DNA of 64,000 bases from Halorussus halophilus (GCF_008831545.1 NZ_CP044525.1:124001-188000); one strand, 5' to 3'; counted from the first letter of the stretch, positions 35,857-45,297 are shown. Translations and numbers: made by a program. Notes: generated from the sequence alone by a model not told the origin.

Positions 35857-36644
35857 AGGTTCGAGCTTCCCGCTCCGCCGTCGACTGGGATGGCGACACC
35901 GTTCACGAAGCTCGATTGGTCCGAGCAGAGGAACGCGACAGTGGTGCCGAGTTCCATCGGATCGCCGATTCTACCGAGTGGTATCCCTTGACCGCGAGCG
36001 TCGAGTCCGTCTTCGTATGAGTCGTACTCGTCGCGTTCGACGCTCTGCTCGACGAGTTCCTGCATGCGAGCAGTCTCGTGTGGCCCAGGCAGGACGGCGT
36101 TCGCCCGGACCTCGGGTGCGAGCTCTTTCGAGAGCGTCTTTTCGAGGCCGATGACGCCCATCCGAACGGAGTTCGAGAGCACCAACGAGTCGATGGCTTC
36201 CTTGACGCTTCGCGATGTTATCGTGACGATGGTGCCGCCGTCGTCTTCGCCGAGTGCGTCGGCCGCTTCGCGGACGATGCGGACGACACTCATGACGAGT
36301 AGGTCGAATGCGTGATACCAGTCCTCGTCGCTCGTGTCGAGGAAGGGACCGCTCGGTGGACCGCCGGCGGAGGTGACGAGGTGGTCGAGACGCCCGAACT
36401 CGTCCAGCGTCGTCTCGACGAGTCGTTCGATATCGTCGGGGTCGGTGAGGTCGCCTTGCTGACCGATTACTCGTCCTGATGCGACGTCCTGTATGTCTGT
36501 GACAGCGGCCTGTAATCGGTCTTCGTCGCGGCCGTTGACGACGACGTTCGCTCCGCTTTCTGCAAGTGCGGTTGCTGATGCTTTGCCCAGACCGCTACTC
36601 GATGCTGTGACTAGCGCAGTGTTTCCGTCGAGGTCGTACCCCAT
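35853..36644 (-). CDS. Short-chain dehydrogenase without the usual Tyr-Lys motif
   Basis: A 263-residue SDR protein. The coenzyme motif (VTASSSGLGKASA) and the strand motif (LVTSAGGPPSG, replacing NNAG) are clear. At the catalytic site the sequence is TITSRSVKEAIDSLVLSNSVRMGVIGLEK: where most SDRs have YxxSK, it has LSNSVR. This belongs to the 'BKR-like SDR-like' subgroup, whose members often lack the Tyr-Lys pair. Catalysis by the usual mechanism is doubtful. A GAACA-CGA-TGTTC repeat lies 46 bp before the start. Confidence 0.88.
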   Translation of the reverse strand: MGYDLDGNTALVTASSSGLGKASATALAESGANVVVNGRDEDRLQAAVTDIQDVASGRVIGQQGDLTDPDDIERLVETTLDEFGRLDHLVTSAGGPPSGPFLDTSDEDWYHAFDLLVMSVVRIVREAADALGEDDGGTIVTITSRSVKEAIDSLVLSNSVRMGVIGLEKTLSKELAPEVRANAVLPGPHETARMQELVEQSVERDEYDSYEDGLDARGQGIPLGRIGDPMELGTTVAFLCSDQSSFVNGVAIPVDGGAGSSNL

Positions 36645-36689
36645 AGCGCAGTGAATTCCACGTACTCATATAAAATAGGCACCCTGTCT

Positions 36690-36702
36690 GAACACGATGT
36701 TC
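36690..36702. promoter_or_regulatory. Inverted repeat before the SDR gene
   Basis: GAACACGATGTTC has 5-bp arms around CGA and lies 46 bp from the SDR start codon. A TATA-like CATATAAAATAG lies between it and the gene at about 36668-36679, so the repeat is placed upstream of TATA. Confidence 0.45.
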
Positions 36703-36789
36703 GATGTCGTGATTCGGTTGTTTGGTGATTGGGTCGCGATCGCTCTTTCGAAACCAGTACTCTTGTGGGACGTTTACAAACCACACAAT

Positions 36790-36941
36790 CTATAAATAGC
36801 CGTGACTGGAAGTGATATGCGACCGTGTAACGCCACTGCCCTCCCGATACGGGGGCGTAAGGAGGCTCGGCGACCAGGCGAGGGCCGTTGAGCTGAGATA
36901 CGAATCGGGGGCGCAGTGATGGCGGGAGACGAGCAAAACTC
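36790..36941 (+). promoter_or_regulatory. TATA box and long leader of the tctBAC operon
   Basis: CTATAAATAG at 36790-36799 is a strong archaeal TATA box. Transcription would begin near 36822-36826, leaving a leader of about 115-120 nt before ATG 36942, unusual for haloarchaea, where most messages are leaderless. The leader is GC-rich with several complementary tracts (for example CCTCCCGATACGGGGGCG and AGGAGGC). No known riboswitch class is recognised. Confidence 0.4.
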
Positions 36942-37472
36942 ATGAAACTAGAACGGGATTCCGAAACTGGATTACTCCTGTTTTTCCTGGGGGTATCCGG
37001 TTACATGTTCGTAGAGTCGTACACGTTCGGGGACACTGCGGGGTTGTTTCCGCGACTTACGAGTGCGACTGTCCTAGCTGGGTCGGCGCTGTTATTGGTA
37101 CGTGACTTCCTGCCGGGACCGCTGTACTCGTTCGTCGCAGAGTCCTCGGAGCTTATCAGCACACCAGACGAGGCAGAGATGTACGAGGAGACTGACGACC
37201 CACCAAGCAGTGACCGGGCAGTCGATAGACCAGTCCGACCGTCGGTGTTCACCGGAGCGATTATCGTACTGTACGCGCTCGCGTCGTTCCTATTCGGCAT
37301 GCTCTGGATGTCACCGCTATTTGTCGTCATCTACTCTCGCTGGTTCCGCCAGCGATGGTACACGACTGTTGGACTCGCTGTTCTGGCTTACGGCCTCGCG
37401 TATGGATTCATGAGTGTCCTCAACCTCGAACTGGCAGAAGGCTACCTCCTCAACATGGGAGGGGTGATGTAA
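36942..37472 (+). CDS. tctB: Tripartite tricarboxylate transporter small subunit TctB
   Basis: A 176-residue membrane protein with four predicted helices (about 11-27, 35-55, 103-122 and 130-165). The GLFPRLTS motif after the first helix is typical of TctB. An acidic linker of about 40 residues between helices 2 and 3 fits haloarchaeal versions. It forms the small membrane subunit with TctA. The TctA start follows after one base. Confidence 0.88.
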   Translation: MKLERDSETGLLLFFLGVSGYMFVESYTFGDTAGLFPRLTSATVLAGSALLLVRDFLPGPLYSFVAESSELISTPDEAEMYEETDDPPSSDRAVDRPVRPSVFTGAIIVLYALASFLFGMLWMSPLFVVIYSRWFRQRWYTTVGLAVLAYGLAYGFMSVLNLELAEGYLLNMGGVM

Positions 37473-37473
37473 C

Positions 37474-38970
37474 GTGGCCATCGTCGAAGGACTGACGCAG
37501 GCAATCGACATTATTACGTCAGGACAGACGCCATTGTGGATACTACTCGGTGTGTTATTGGGTATCTTCTTCGGGGCACTCCCCGGTATTGGAGCGACGC
37601 TTGGGATGGCTATCGTTCTTCCACTCACGTTACCGCTCGGCGGAGCGGATGCAATCATTCTGCTCATCAGTATCTACAGTGGTGCGATGTATGGCGGTAG
37701 CATTCCAGCGATACTCGTCAACGTCCCCGGCACAGCAGGTGATGCAGCAACGACGTTCGAAGGGTATCCATTAGCGAGGAAGGGACGAGCAATCGACGCC
37801 CTCACGGTATCTGCGCTATCGTCGGCAATCGGAGGCGTCCTCGCGGTTATCGCACTCATCGCTATCTCGCCGGTGATGGTCGAACTCGTATTGTTGTTCG
37901 GGTCACCACAGTACTTCCTGATGGCGATTCTCGGCCTGTCGATGATTACGGTCATCACGCAGGGTTCGACTGTCAAAGGTATCACGGCGGGGGCATTCGG
38001 CCTGCTACTAGCGACTGTCGGCGTCGCGCCATCCGTGCCGATACAACGGTATACGTTCGACCGGTTGGCGCTCTACGATGGTCTGAACTACGTTGCGATT
38101 CTCATCGGACTGTTCGCCATCGCGGAGATGATTAGTCTCTCCGAAGAAGAGCAGGTCGCACAGTCCGAGACTGGACTGGAAGGAAGCGTGTTCTCCGGTA
38201 TTCGGAAGACGATCACGTACTGGGTGACGCTCCTGAAGTCGGCATTCCTCGGACTCGTCATCGGGGCCGTGCCGGGGTCCGGTGCATCAATTTCGAACTT
38301 CATCGCGTACGGTGAGGCGATGCGGTCTTCGAAGACGCCAGAGAAGTTCGGGAACGGGACCGAAGAGGGAATCGTCGCTACCGACTCGGCAAACAACGGG
38401 ACCGTGGCTGGGTCGCTCATTCCGACGCTCTCGTTCGGTATCCCCGGAAGTGGGTCGACGGCCGTCCTCCTCGGTGGATTGATAATGCACGGACTACGAC
38501 CGGGGCCAGACCTGTTCACGTCACAGATTGGAATTACGTACAGTGTCTTCCTCGCGCTGTTGTTCGGGAATCTCATCATCCTCTTCGTCGGCCTCATAGT
38601 TGTGCCACGAACGGGCTATCTGACGCAAGTGGATACGGACCTCATCATTCCAGTCATCGTCGTTCTCTCGTCGCTCGGCGCGCTCGCGCTCCGCAACAAC
38701 TGGGTGGACGTTTGGACGATTATCGTGCTCGGCATGGTGGGGTACTTCATGAAGAAGTATAACTATTCGATTATCGCGTTCGTTCTTGGCGCGATTCTCG
38801 GCCCGATTGCTGAGGAGAACCTCTATCGGTCGTTGTCGATTTCGGGAGGATCGTTCTCCATTTTCCTGACTGACCCGCTTTCGTTGGTGTTGGTCGTGTT
38901 GACTATCGTAATACTGGCTGGTCCGTATCTCAAGACGAAGATTGCGGAGATTCGGGCGGGAACGACGTAG
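37474..38970 (+). CDS. tctA: Tripartite tricarboxylate transporter large subunit TctA
   Basis: A 498-residue membrane protein with about 10-12 helices. TctA signatures are clear: GIFFGALPGIGATLGMAIVLPLT, YGGSIPAILVNVPGTAGDAATTFEGYPLA, GAVPGSGASISNFIAYGEA and the second-half PTLSFGIPGSGSTAVLLGGL. The start is GTG at 37474, one base after the TctB stop. It moves a carboxylate captured by TctC, driven by an ion gradient. Confidence 0.95.
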   Translation: MAIVEGLTQAIDIITSGQTPLWILLGVLLGIFFGALPGIGATLGMAIVLPLTLPLGGADAIILLISIYSGAMYGGSIPAILVNVPGTAGDAATTFEGYPLARKGRAIDALTVSALSSAIGGVLAVIALIAISPVMVELVLLFGSPQYFLMAILGLSMITVITQGSTVKGITAGAFGLLLATVGVAPSVPIQRYTFDRLALYDGLNYVAILIGLFAIAEMISLSEEEQVAQSETGLEGSVFSGIRKTITYWVTLLKSAFLGLVIGAVPGSGASISNFIAYGEAMRSSKTPEKFGNGTEEGIVATDSANNGTVAGSLIPTLSFGIPGSGSTAVLLGGLIMHGLRPGPDLFTSQIGITYSVFLALLFGNLIILFVGLIVVPRTGYLTQVDTDLIIPVIVVLSSLGALALRNNWVDVWTIIVLGMVGYFMKKYNYSIIAFVLGAILGPIAEENLYRSLSISGGSFSIFLTDPLSLVLVVLTIVILAGPYLKTKIAEIRAGTT

Positions 38971-39142
38971 AGTAGAGCGGCTAGTCGCTTTTCGGGAGAG
39001 CTGACTTTCTTCTTGAGCAGCTATCGCTTGTTGTTCGATGGCTGTGGTAGTGCAGGAAAGGGCTGCTACTTATGCGGTTTCCAGAACTATATGAATAAAT
39101 CAAGAAAATTATTAATAATGGTGGATTGTGGTCTCTATAGTC

Positions 39143-40231
39143 ATGTCGGGCAAGCCGAACAGACGAGAGTTCCTCAAATACGCAGGCACGGCATCCGCGG
39201 CGACGACGTTTGGGTTGACGGGGTATGCACGGGGACAAGAAACGACTACCGAATCGGGCGAAGAAACAACTGAAGGCGGCCAAGAGACGACATTCACGCC
39301 AGTCGATCAGAACTATCCGGAGTCCGGGCAGACGATTACGTACATCGTCCCGTTCAGCGAAGGCGGGGGGACAGACACCTATGCCCGCCAAATCATGCCG
39401 GTGGCGGCAGAAGAACTCGGCGGAGTGAACGTCCAAATCAGCAACGTTCCCGGCGGAGCGTCGTTGCGTGGAACGGGCAGAATCGTGAACGCGGAAGGTG
39501 ACGGCTACACGATGGGGGCCTTCAACCCACCATCGACACCATTGTCGTACCTCGTGTTCGAACCAAACTACGACCTGACCAACGTCGAAGGCATCTGTTC
39601 GTACGCTCGAACGCCGTACGTCATCATCGCAAACGCGGACGCGAACGTCGAGAACATGGACGACCTCATCGGACGCTACGAAAGCGGCGAGTTCCAAGCG
39701 TTCGGCGGCTGTCAAGCCAGAGGTGGCCTGAACCACGTCGCCTCGCTCGTGATGAAAAACCAGTACGGGATGCAGTGGCAGAACTACGTCGGCTACGACG
39801 GCTGTGCCCCAGCAGCACAAGCGGTCGCCTCCGGGGAGATTCCGGCGTCCATCGGTTCAGACTTAGCAGTCGAAGGCACTGTCAACTCCGGTCGGGCAAA
39901 CGTCGTCGCTGTGCTGATGAGCGGCGGGAGCGGCGTCTTCCCGGACGTTGCACCCGTCACCGAGCAGGGCTATGAGAACATCGACTACATCGGGGGACTC
40001 AACCGCTGTATGTGGTTCCCACCAGGCACCGACGAGGGGAAAGTCAATCGGATGGCAAACGCCGTCCAAGCGGCGACCCAGTCCGAGCAAGTCCAGCAAT
40101 GGTCCGAAGAGTCAGGTAACCTCGTCGAGTTCAACGGGCCGGAGTACGCGAACCAACTGCTTCAAGATACGTTGGAGATACTCCCGGAGCAAGTCGACAT
40201 CGAACAGATCCGCGAAGAGGCCACCGGGTAA
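39143..40231 (+). CDS. tctC: Tripartite tricarboxylate transporter binding protein TctC
   Basis: A 362-residue binding protein. A twin-arginine signal (PNRREFLKYAGTASAA) leads to a cleavage region near ARGQ; no lipobox cysteine is present, so it is probably secreted or held by its partners. The mature protein starts with a Thr/Glu/Gly-rich linker, then the TctC core (ITYIVPFSEGGGTDTYARQIMP, YVIIANADANVENMDDLI). ATG 39143 fits the signal; the earlier frame start at 39128 does not. An AT-rich spacer of 172 bases separates it from TctA and may hold a promoter. Confidence 0.9.
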   Translation: MSGKPNRREFLKYAGTASAATTFGLTGYARGQETTTESGEETTEGGQETTFTPVDQNYPESGQTITYIVPFSEGGGTDTYARQIMPVAAEELGGVNVQISNVPGGASLRGTGRIVNAEGDGYTMGAFNPPSTPLSYLVFEPNYDLTNVEGICSYARTPYVIIANADANVENMDDLIGRYESGEFQAFGGCQARGGLNHVASLVMKNQYGMQWQNYVGYDGCAPAAQAVASGEIPASIGSDLAVEGTVNSGRANVVAVLMSGGSGVFPDVAPVTEQGYENIDYIGGLNRCMWFPPGTDEGKVNRMANAVQAATQSEQVQQWSEESGNLVEFNGPEYANQLLQDTLEILPEQVDIEQIREEATG

Positions 40232-40308
40232 TCGGATTTCAGACCGACCACACGAGACAACGCATCGGCGGGCGAATAGCACCGAGCTAACGAAATCGAA
40301 CAACGACG

Positions 40309-41184
40309 ATGGAACGACTTTCCAACACGGTCCTCGACCGCCTCTCGGCACTTGTAGGTCGGCTACAGCAGTCTGAGTATACTGGCGAGAACCGGTGTCT
40401 GCCGTGTACAGTGGTGAACATACTGATCGCGTTCGGACTGAGCGCTCTTCTCACCGTCACGTCGCTTGCGGTTGCGGGAACGGTGTTGGTTGCGGCGCTC
40501 GCGACGATTTACCTCCGTGGGTATCTCGTTCCGGGGACGCCAACGTTGACGCGTCGATATTTACCAACTCGCGTTCAGCAGTGGTTCGGAAAGCCGAGGC
40601 CCGGGGGGCCACCACAGCATGGAGGCAAGCCGGAGCGGGGGACGAGAGTTTCACCAGAGGCAGTCTTAGACGATGCAGGTGTCCTGACCGAGTGCGTATC
40701 TCGGGACGACGTCTGTCTCACAGACGACTTCGAGGCGAGGTGGCGTGATGCTATCGACGAGCTTCGGGGGTCAGAATTGAGTCGAAGGAGTGCGTTAGCT
40801 GAGTTGCTGGGGATTTCGACTCACGAATTGACATTCGGAACAGTTGACGGGACTGAGACCGTGTTCGCGGAGGCGAACGGTGAACGCGTCGGTCAGTGGC
40901 TGTCGACTGGTGCACTCGTCGCTGACCTCGGTGCCGCGCGAGCGTTCGAAGACTGGTATCCGGAGTGGAGTACGCTCGAGATGAACGATAGGGGAACCGT
41001 CCTCTCGGTCCTTCGGGTGTTCCTCACGCAATGTCCCACATGCGATGGTGACGTAGTCATGGGAGAAACTACGACTGATGATTGCTGTTCGTCACAGGAT
41101 CAGTTTACGGTTCAGTGTGATTCATGCGAGACACGGCTGTATATGGCTGACAGTACGGCGTTCGGATTGGCAACGAACGATTGA
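40309..41184 (+). CDS. Haloarchaeal membrane protein with C-terminal zinc ribbon
   Basis: A 291-residue protein. Residues about 33-76 give two close hydrophobic helices, starting at a Cys pair (ENRCLPCTVVNILIAF). A basic linker follows (RRYLPTRVQQWFGKPRPGG), then a soluble domain, and a zinc-ribbon-like end with CPTCDGDV and CDSCETRLY near residues 243-275. It is conserved in haloarchaea without known function. It follows TctC by 77 bases but is probably an independent gene. Confidence 0.8.
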   Translation: MERLSNTVLDRLSALVGRLQQSEYTGENRCLPCTVVNILIAFGLSALLTVTSLAVAGTVLVAALATIYLRGYLVPGTPTLTRRYLPTRVQQWFGKPRPGGPPQHGGKPERGTRVSPEAVLDDAGVLTECVSRDDVCLTDDFEARWRDAIDELRGSELSRRSALAELLGISTHELTFGTVDGTETVFAEANGERVGQWLSTGALVADLGAARAFEDWYPEWSTLEMNDRGTVLSVLRVFLTQCPTCDGDVVMGETTTDDCCSSQDQFTVQCDSCETRLYMADSTAFGLATND

Positions 41185-41828
41185 GCGCTCTTTTTTAGGT
41201 GATGAATCGAGATGGTGGATTGATTACTTCAGTGTGGCACCGTTGACAGATGACAGCCTTCTTATAAATATTCGGGGTGTTCACATGTTCCTCATCCAAA
41301 CGAGTTCTTTCGGTTGGGCACTACTCATCAATTACACTCTATGACATTTATTCTATTATTTCATTTTCCTCCTTATATATGGGGGCATATTCATTTATAG
41401 GGCATGATTGTGCAGATAGTGGTCATATACGCAAATATAACCTCGTTTTATATAGAAACGCCTATCAAATTCCACGATAGGAGAATTTACTTTTGCCCAA
41501 TCGCCTTTTAACCTATAGAAAACGAGAAAATCGTCTGTATCAAAAGTTAGATTGAACTCAAAGGAAGTTTTCTCACGTCACACTACTACCTGGAGGGGAG
41601 AAATCACTCCGGGAGGTCCAAAATTCTCGTTCAGAAAGTACGTAAGTCACCCACGACTAAAACCGTGGGCTTCCGACTTGAAATTCATGCGAACTAACCT
41701 AAACTAACTATATGGGGACAAGTCCGTACAGGTGTACGAAATAAAGTGAGCGTATCGATCAGCGATGGATGAGGAAGACACGAGTGTTCGTCAACGCGTT
41801 CATACCTCTCTCCATCCTATACAATTCT
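41185..41828. other. AT-rich gap with a solitary transposon-type hairpin
   Basis: The 644 bases are much richer in A and T than the flanking genes, especially 41330-41560. No ORF longer than 80 codons looks coding. The only structured parts are the hairpin at 41644-41679 and an imperfect GGAG/CTCC repeat near 41592-41620. The composition and hairpin suggest a scar of mobile DNA between the transport region and the metal-resistance block. Confidence 0.55.
41644..41679. repeat. IS200/IS605-type terminal hairpin, solo
   Basis: CCCACG-actaaaac-CGTGGG forms a 6-bp stem (41650-41669), and AAGTC (41644) pairs with GACTT (41675). The GTGGGCTTCC context is the usual end of haloarchaeal IS200/IS605-family elements. 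No tnpA or tnpB lies within several kilobases. Confidence 0.55.
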
Positions 41829-42590
41829 ATGCGTGAACTCGTCTTCGCTCTTGAATACACGCCGGGCACCAACGCCGTAGCCGACATCCTCACCTCGAAC
41901 CCGGAGACGAAGATTCGTTCCCTCTCCTGCCACGTCTCCGCCGAAAATCTCTGGCGCGTCGATTACGTCACCGGTGGGCAAAGCGCACTCGACGAACTCA
42001 CCGAAACCGTCACCAACGCCGAATACTACACGGACTGTCTGGCCCGCCGTGACTGCGAAGCCGACTGGGAAACCCAAGTCATCGACCGGACCGACGACGC
42101 ACTCGTCCTCTACTCCTACTGGTCACGCACACCTTCCTGTACCTCCATTCCCCACCTCGCACTCGACCACTTCGGCAACGGTCTCATCTTCCAAACGACG
42201 TGGGTCGGACACCGCTACGAGTGGCGTATCATCGCGCCCGACGACACTTCCTACCACGCCTTCCGCGACGCCATCGAGAACGAAATCGACGACACCACCG
42301 GTGTCACATTCGTCCGGGTCGGCGACGCGGACGACGCCACCCCGGACGACGCCACCCCGGACGACGGCGACTCTTCGCTGACACCTGAACAGGATGCCGC
42401 TATGCGGGCCGCCGTCGAACACGGCTACTACCGGACGCCCCGCGAAATCGAAACCTACGAACTCGCCGAGAAACTCGGTATTCCGGGCTCGACGCTCTCA
42501 TACCGACTCCGCCGTGCTGAAGCGCAACTGGCCGAAAACTACGCTACCGAACACTCACCGCCCGCCAATCTCTCCCCACCCGACACCTAG
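41829..42590 (+). CDS. HTH-10 family regulator, probably of the metal ATPase
   Basis: A 253-residue regulator. The N-terminal sensor (about 1-165) contains several cysteines and histidines (SLSCHVSAENLW, CLARRDCEADW, PSCTSIPHLALDHF) that could bind metal. A short Asp/Thr/Pro repeat (DDATPDDATPDD) links to the HTH-10 domain (AAVEHGYYRTPREIETYELAEKLGIP, then STLSYRLRRAEAQ). ATG 41829 starts at a beta strand; ATG 41769 is less likely. It lies 78 bases upstream of a heavy-metal P-type ATPase on the same strand, an arrangement that suggests metal-responsive control. Confidence 0.88.
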   Translation: MRELVFALEYTPGTNAVADILTSNPETKIRSLSCHVSAENLWRVDYVTGGQSALDELTETVTNAEYYTDCLARRDCEADWETQVIDRTDDALVLYSYWSRTPSCTSIPHLALDHFGNGLIFQTTWVGHRYEWRIIAPDDTSYHAFRDAIENEIDDTTGVTFVRVGDADDATPDDATPDDGDSSLTPEQDAAMRAAVEHGYYRTPREIETYELAEKLGIPGSTLSYRLRRAEAQLAENYATEHSPPANLSPPDT

Positions 42591-42667
42591 CCGCCCTCCC
42601 GACACGTAACCGAAGTTGGTACACACCAAACAAACGGGTTTGTCCTCCGGGGACGTCCATACGCACA

Positions 42668-45229
42668 ATGAGTACGAACGCACCCGGTTCGGAGGACTTC
42701 GAATCCCGGACCGTGAAACTCGACGTGCCAGGGATGGACTGTCCCTCATGCGCGGAGAAGATAGTCAACAGCGTCTCCGAACGTGACGGCGTCGTCTCGG
42801 TCGAACCGCAGGTGATGACCGGCACCGTTCATATCGAGTATCTTCCCGAGAAAGTCGCGGTGGATTCGCTCGTCGAACACGTGCAGGCCGCTGGCTACGA
42901 TGTCGAATCACGCGACGACCTCCGGACCGAACGGTTCGACGTGCCTACGATGGACTGTGCGTCCTGTGCAGGCAAGATTGAGAACGCACTCGACGCAATC
43001 GCTGGGATTCAGGAACGCGAGACGATCCCGACGACCGGCACCGTCATCGTCACCTACGACCCCGAACAGACTTCTCTCGCCGACCTCGCCACCACAATCG
43101 AGAGTGCGGGCTACGCCGTCGAAGAGACTGCCACTGACACAGCAGAGGAAGACCTCGTGGAGGGGAACCGGGCACGAGACGTGTGGTGGAGTCCGCGCGC
43201 GCTCAAGACGTGGCTCGGTGGGGGTTTACTACTCGTCGGCCTCGCACTGGAGTTCCTGTTCTCGGGGTTCGACGTGACGCTCACCACGTTCCTCGGGCGA
43301 GAGTTCGCCGCCGCCGAGTTGTTCTACTTAGTCGGCGCACTGGTTAGCGGCGAGCAAATCCTCCGGAACGGCTACTACTCCGCCCGTACGCGGTCATTAG
43401 ACATCGACCTGCTGATGAGTCTCGGTATTCTCGGCGCGATCACTGCCAGCGTCGTCTTCGGTGAATCACTTTATCTCGAAGCCGGGATGCTCGCCGTGCT
43501 GTTCAGCATCGCCGAGTTGATGGAGGAGTACGCAATGGATCGCGCCCGCTCCTCGCTCCGCGAACTGGTGGACCTTTCGCCGACGACCGCAACTGTTCGC
43601 AGGGATGGTGAGGAGACGACCGTCCCAGTGGAGGAACTGCGCGTCGGTGACCGCGTCATCGTGCGTCCCGGCGACCGCATCCCCGCCGATGGCACGGTCG
43701 TCGAGGGCGAAAGCGCGGTCAATCAGGCACCGATCACGGGCGAGAGCGTACCCGTGGACAAGACGGACGGCGACGAGGTGTACGCCGGAACCATCAACGA
43801 GGAAGGCTATCTCGAAGTGGAGGTTACGACGGCGGCTGAAGACAGCACGCTCGCCCGAATTATCGAACTGGTCGAAGACGCACAGCGCGACAAGACCGAC
43901 CACGAACAGTTCGTGGACCGCTTCGCTGGTCAGTACACACCGGTAGTGGTCACGCTGGCGGTCCTCACTGCTGCAGTACCGCCACTCCTCATCGACGGTG
44001 CGGTGTCGCTCGGCCTCGGTGGTCAGACGTTCGTGTTCGCTGGCGACTGGGCGACGTGGTTCAAGCGCGGACTGGCACTCCTCGTGCTCGCCTGTCCGTG
44101 TGCGCTGGTCATCAGCACGCCTGTCAGCGTCGTCTCCGGCATCACGAGTGCCGCGAAGAATGGTGTCCTGATCAAGGGTGGCACGCACCTCGAATCAGTT
44201 GGGACGGTGAAGGCCGTTGCATTCGACAAGACGGGGACGCTCACACATGGCGAACTCACAGTCACCGACGTCGTGCCCGCGAATGGTGAGTCCCGAGCGT
44301 CGGTGCTATCCGTTGCGGCGAGTCTGGAGGCGCGCAGCGAACACCCTATCGCGGAAGCAATAGTGGAGGCCGCCGATGAGACGGATGTCGAGACCAACGA
44401 TGTCTCCGCGTTCGAGAGCCTGACTGGAAAGGGTGTGCGGGCTGACTTGGACGGTGAGACGTACTTCGCAGGGAAGCCCGCGCTGTTTGAAGAACTGGGT
44501 CTCTTGCTCGACACCGTCCGTGTCGCGTCCGATGGTGGCGTTGCAGTCGAAGATTCCAGCAGTCACGATACCCCCGATGCTGGTGATGAGACGATTAAAG
44601 ACTTGCAGGCCGACGGGAAGACCGTCATTCTCGTCGGAACGGTGGATCGAATCGTGGGTGTCGTCGCGGTGGCAGACGAGGTTCGCCCGGAGGCGAAGCG
44701 GGCGGTCGAACGACTACACGATCTCGGTGTCGAGCATGTCGTGATGCTGACCGGCGACAACGAGGTGACGGCACGAGCGGTCGGTGAGGCAGCAGGGGTC
44801 GATGAGGTACGGGCTGCGTTGCTGCCCGAGGAGAAGGCCGAGACTGTGGCCGAACTCAACGAAGAGTTCGGCGGTGTAATCATGGTTGGTGATGGCATCA
44901 ACGACGCGCCGGCACTTGCGACGGCAACAGTCGGAGTAGCGATGGGTGCGGCGGGGACGGACACGGCGGTCGAGTCGGCGGATGTCGCGCTAATGGGTGA
45001 CGATTTGTCGAAACTACCGTATCTCTACGCAATGTCGGGGAAAGCGAACAGTGTCATTCGGGAGAACATCTGGGTGAGTGTCGGCGTCAAAGCACTGTTG
45101 GCGGTGGGCGTCCCCTTCGGGTTGGTTAACGTCGCCGTCGCCGTCATCGTAGGCGACATGGGGATGAGCCTTGGCGTGACAACGAACGCACTCCGACTGG
45201 CGAGAATCAAGCCCGACAGTTTCGAGTAG
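42668..45229 (+). CDS. Heavy-metal P1B-type ATPase with two HMA domains
   Basis: An 853-residue metal exporter. Two N-terminal HMA domains carry MDCPSC (C25, C28) and MDCASC (C97, C100). Then come membrane helices, the TGES loop, the CPC metal site (C476-P-C478), the phosphorylation motif DKTGTLT (D520), SEHPIAEAI, and GDGINDAP (D742). The end (KALLAVGVPFGLVNVAVAVIVGDMGMS) resembles the Zn/Cd/Pb group (ZntA) more than Cu exporters, whose last helices carry MxxSS. Export of Zn2+, Cd2+ or Pb2+ is the best guess. The HTH-10 gene upstream is its likely regulator. Confidence 0.93.
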   Translation: MSTNAPGSEDFESRTVKLDVPGMDCPSCAEKIVNSVSERDGVVSVEPQVMTGTVHIEYLPEKVAVDSLVEHVQAAGYDVESRDDLRTERFDVPTMDCASCAGKIENALDAIAGIQERETIPTTGTVIVTYDPEQTSLADLATTIESAGYAVEETATDTAEEDLVEGNRARDVWWSPRALKTWLGGGLLLVGLALEFLFSGFDVTLTTFLGREFAAAELFYLVGALVSGEQILRNGYYSARTRSLDIDLLMSLGILGAITASVVFGESLYLEAGMLAVLFSIAELMEEYAMDRARSSLRELVDLSPTTATVRRDGEETTVPVEELRVGDRVIVRPGDRIPADGTVVEGESAVNQAPITGESVPVDKTDGDEVYAGTINEEGYLEVEVTTAAEDSTLARIIELVEDAQRDKTDHEQFVDRFAGQYTPVVVTLAVLTAAVPPLLIDGAVSLGLGGQTFVFAGDWATWFKRGLALLVLACPCALVISTPVSVVSGITSAAKNGVLIKGGTHLESVGTVKAVAFDKTGTLTHGELTVTDVVPANGESRASVLSVAASLEARSEHPIAEAIVEAADETDVETNDVSAFESLTGKGVRADLDGETYFAGKPALFEELGLLLDTVRVASDGGVAVEDSSSHDTPDAGDETIKDLQADGKTVILVGTVDRIVGVVAVADEVRPEAKRAVERLHDLGVEHVVMLTGDNEVTARAVGEAAGVDEVRAALLPEEKAETVAELNEEFGGVIMVGDGINDAPALATATVGVAMGAAGTDTAVESADVALMGDDLSKLPYLYAMSGKANSVIRENIWVSVGVKALLAVGVPFGLVNVAVAVIVGDMGMSLGVTTNALRLARIKPDSFE

Positions 45230-45297
45230 CGGGAACAGTCAATACCTTCCTCAGTTTGATGGAATCACGCAGAGGGGGATCTGGTACGAGATGAGTA

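Noticed and set aside
38981-39820. Minus-strand frame of 279 codons opposite TctC
   Set aside because: It overlaps a gene with a Tat signal and TctC motifs, and shows no family features itself.
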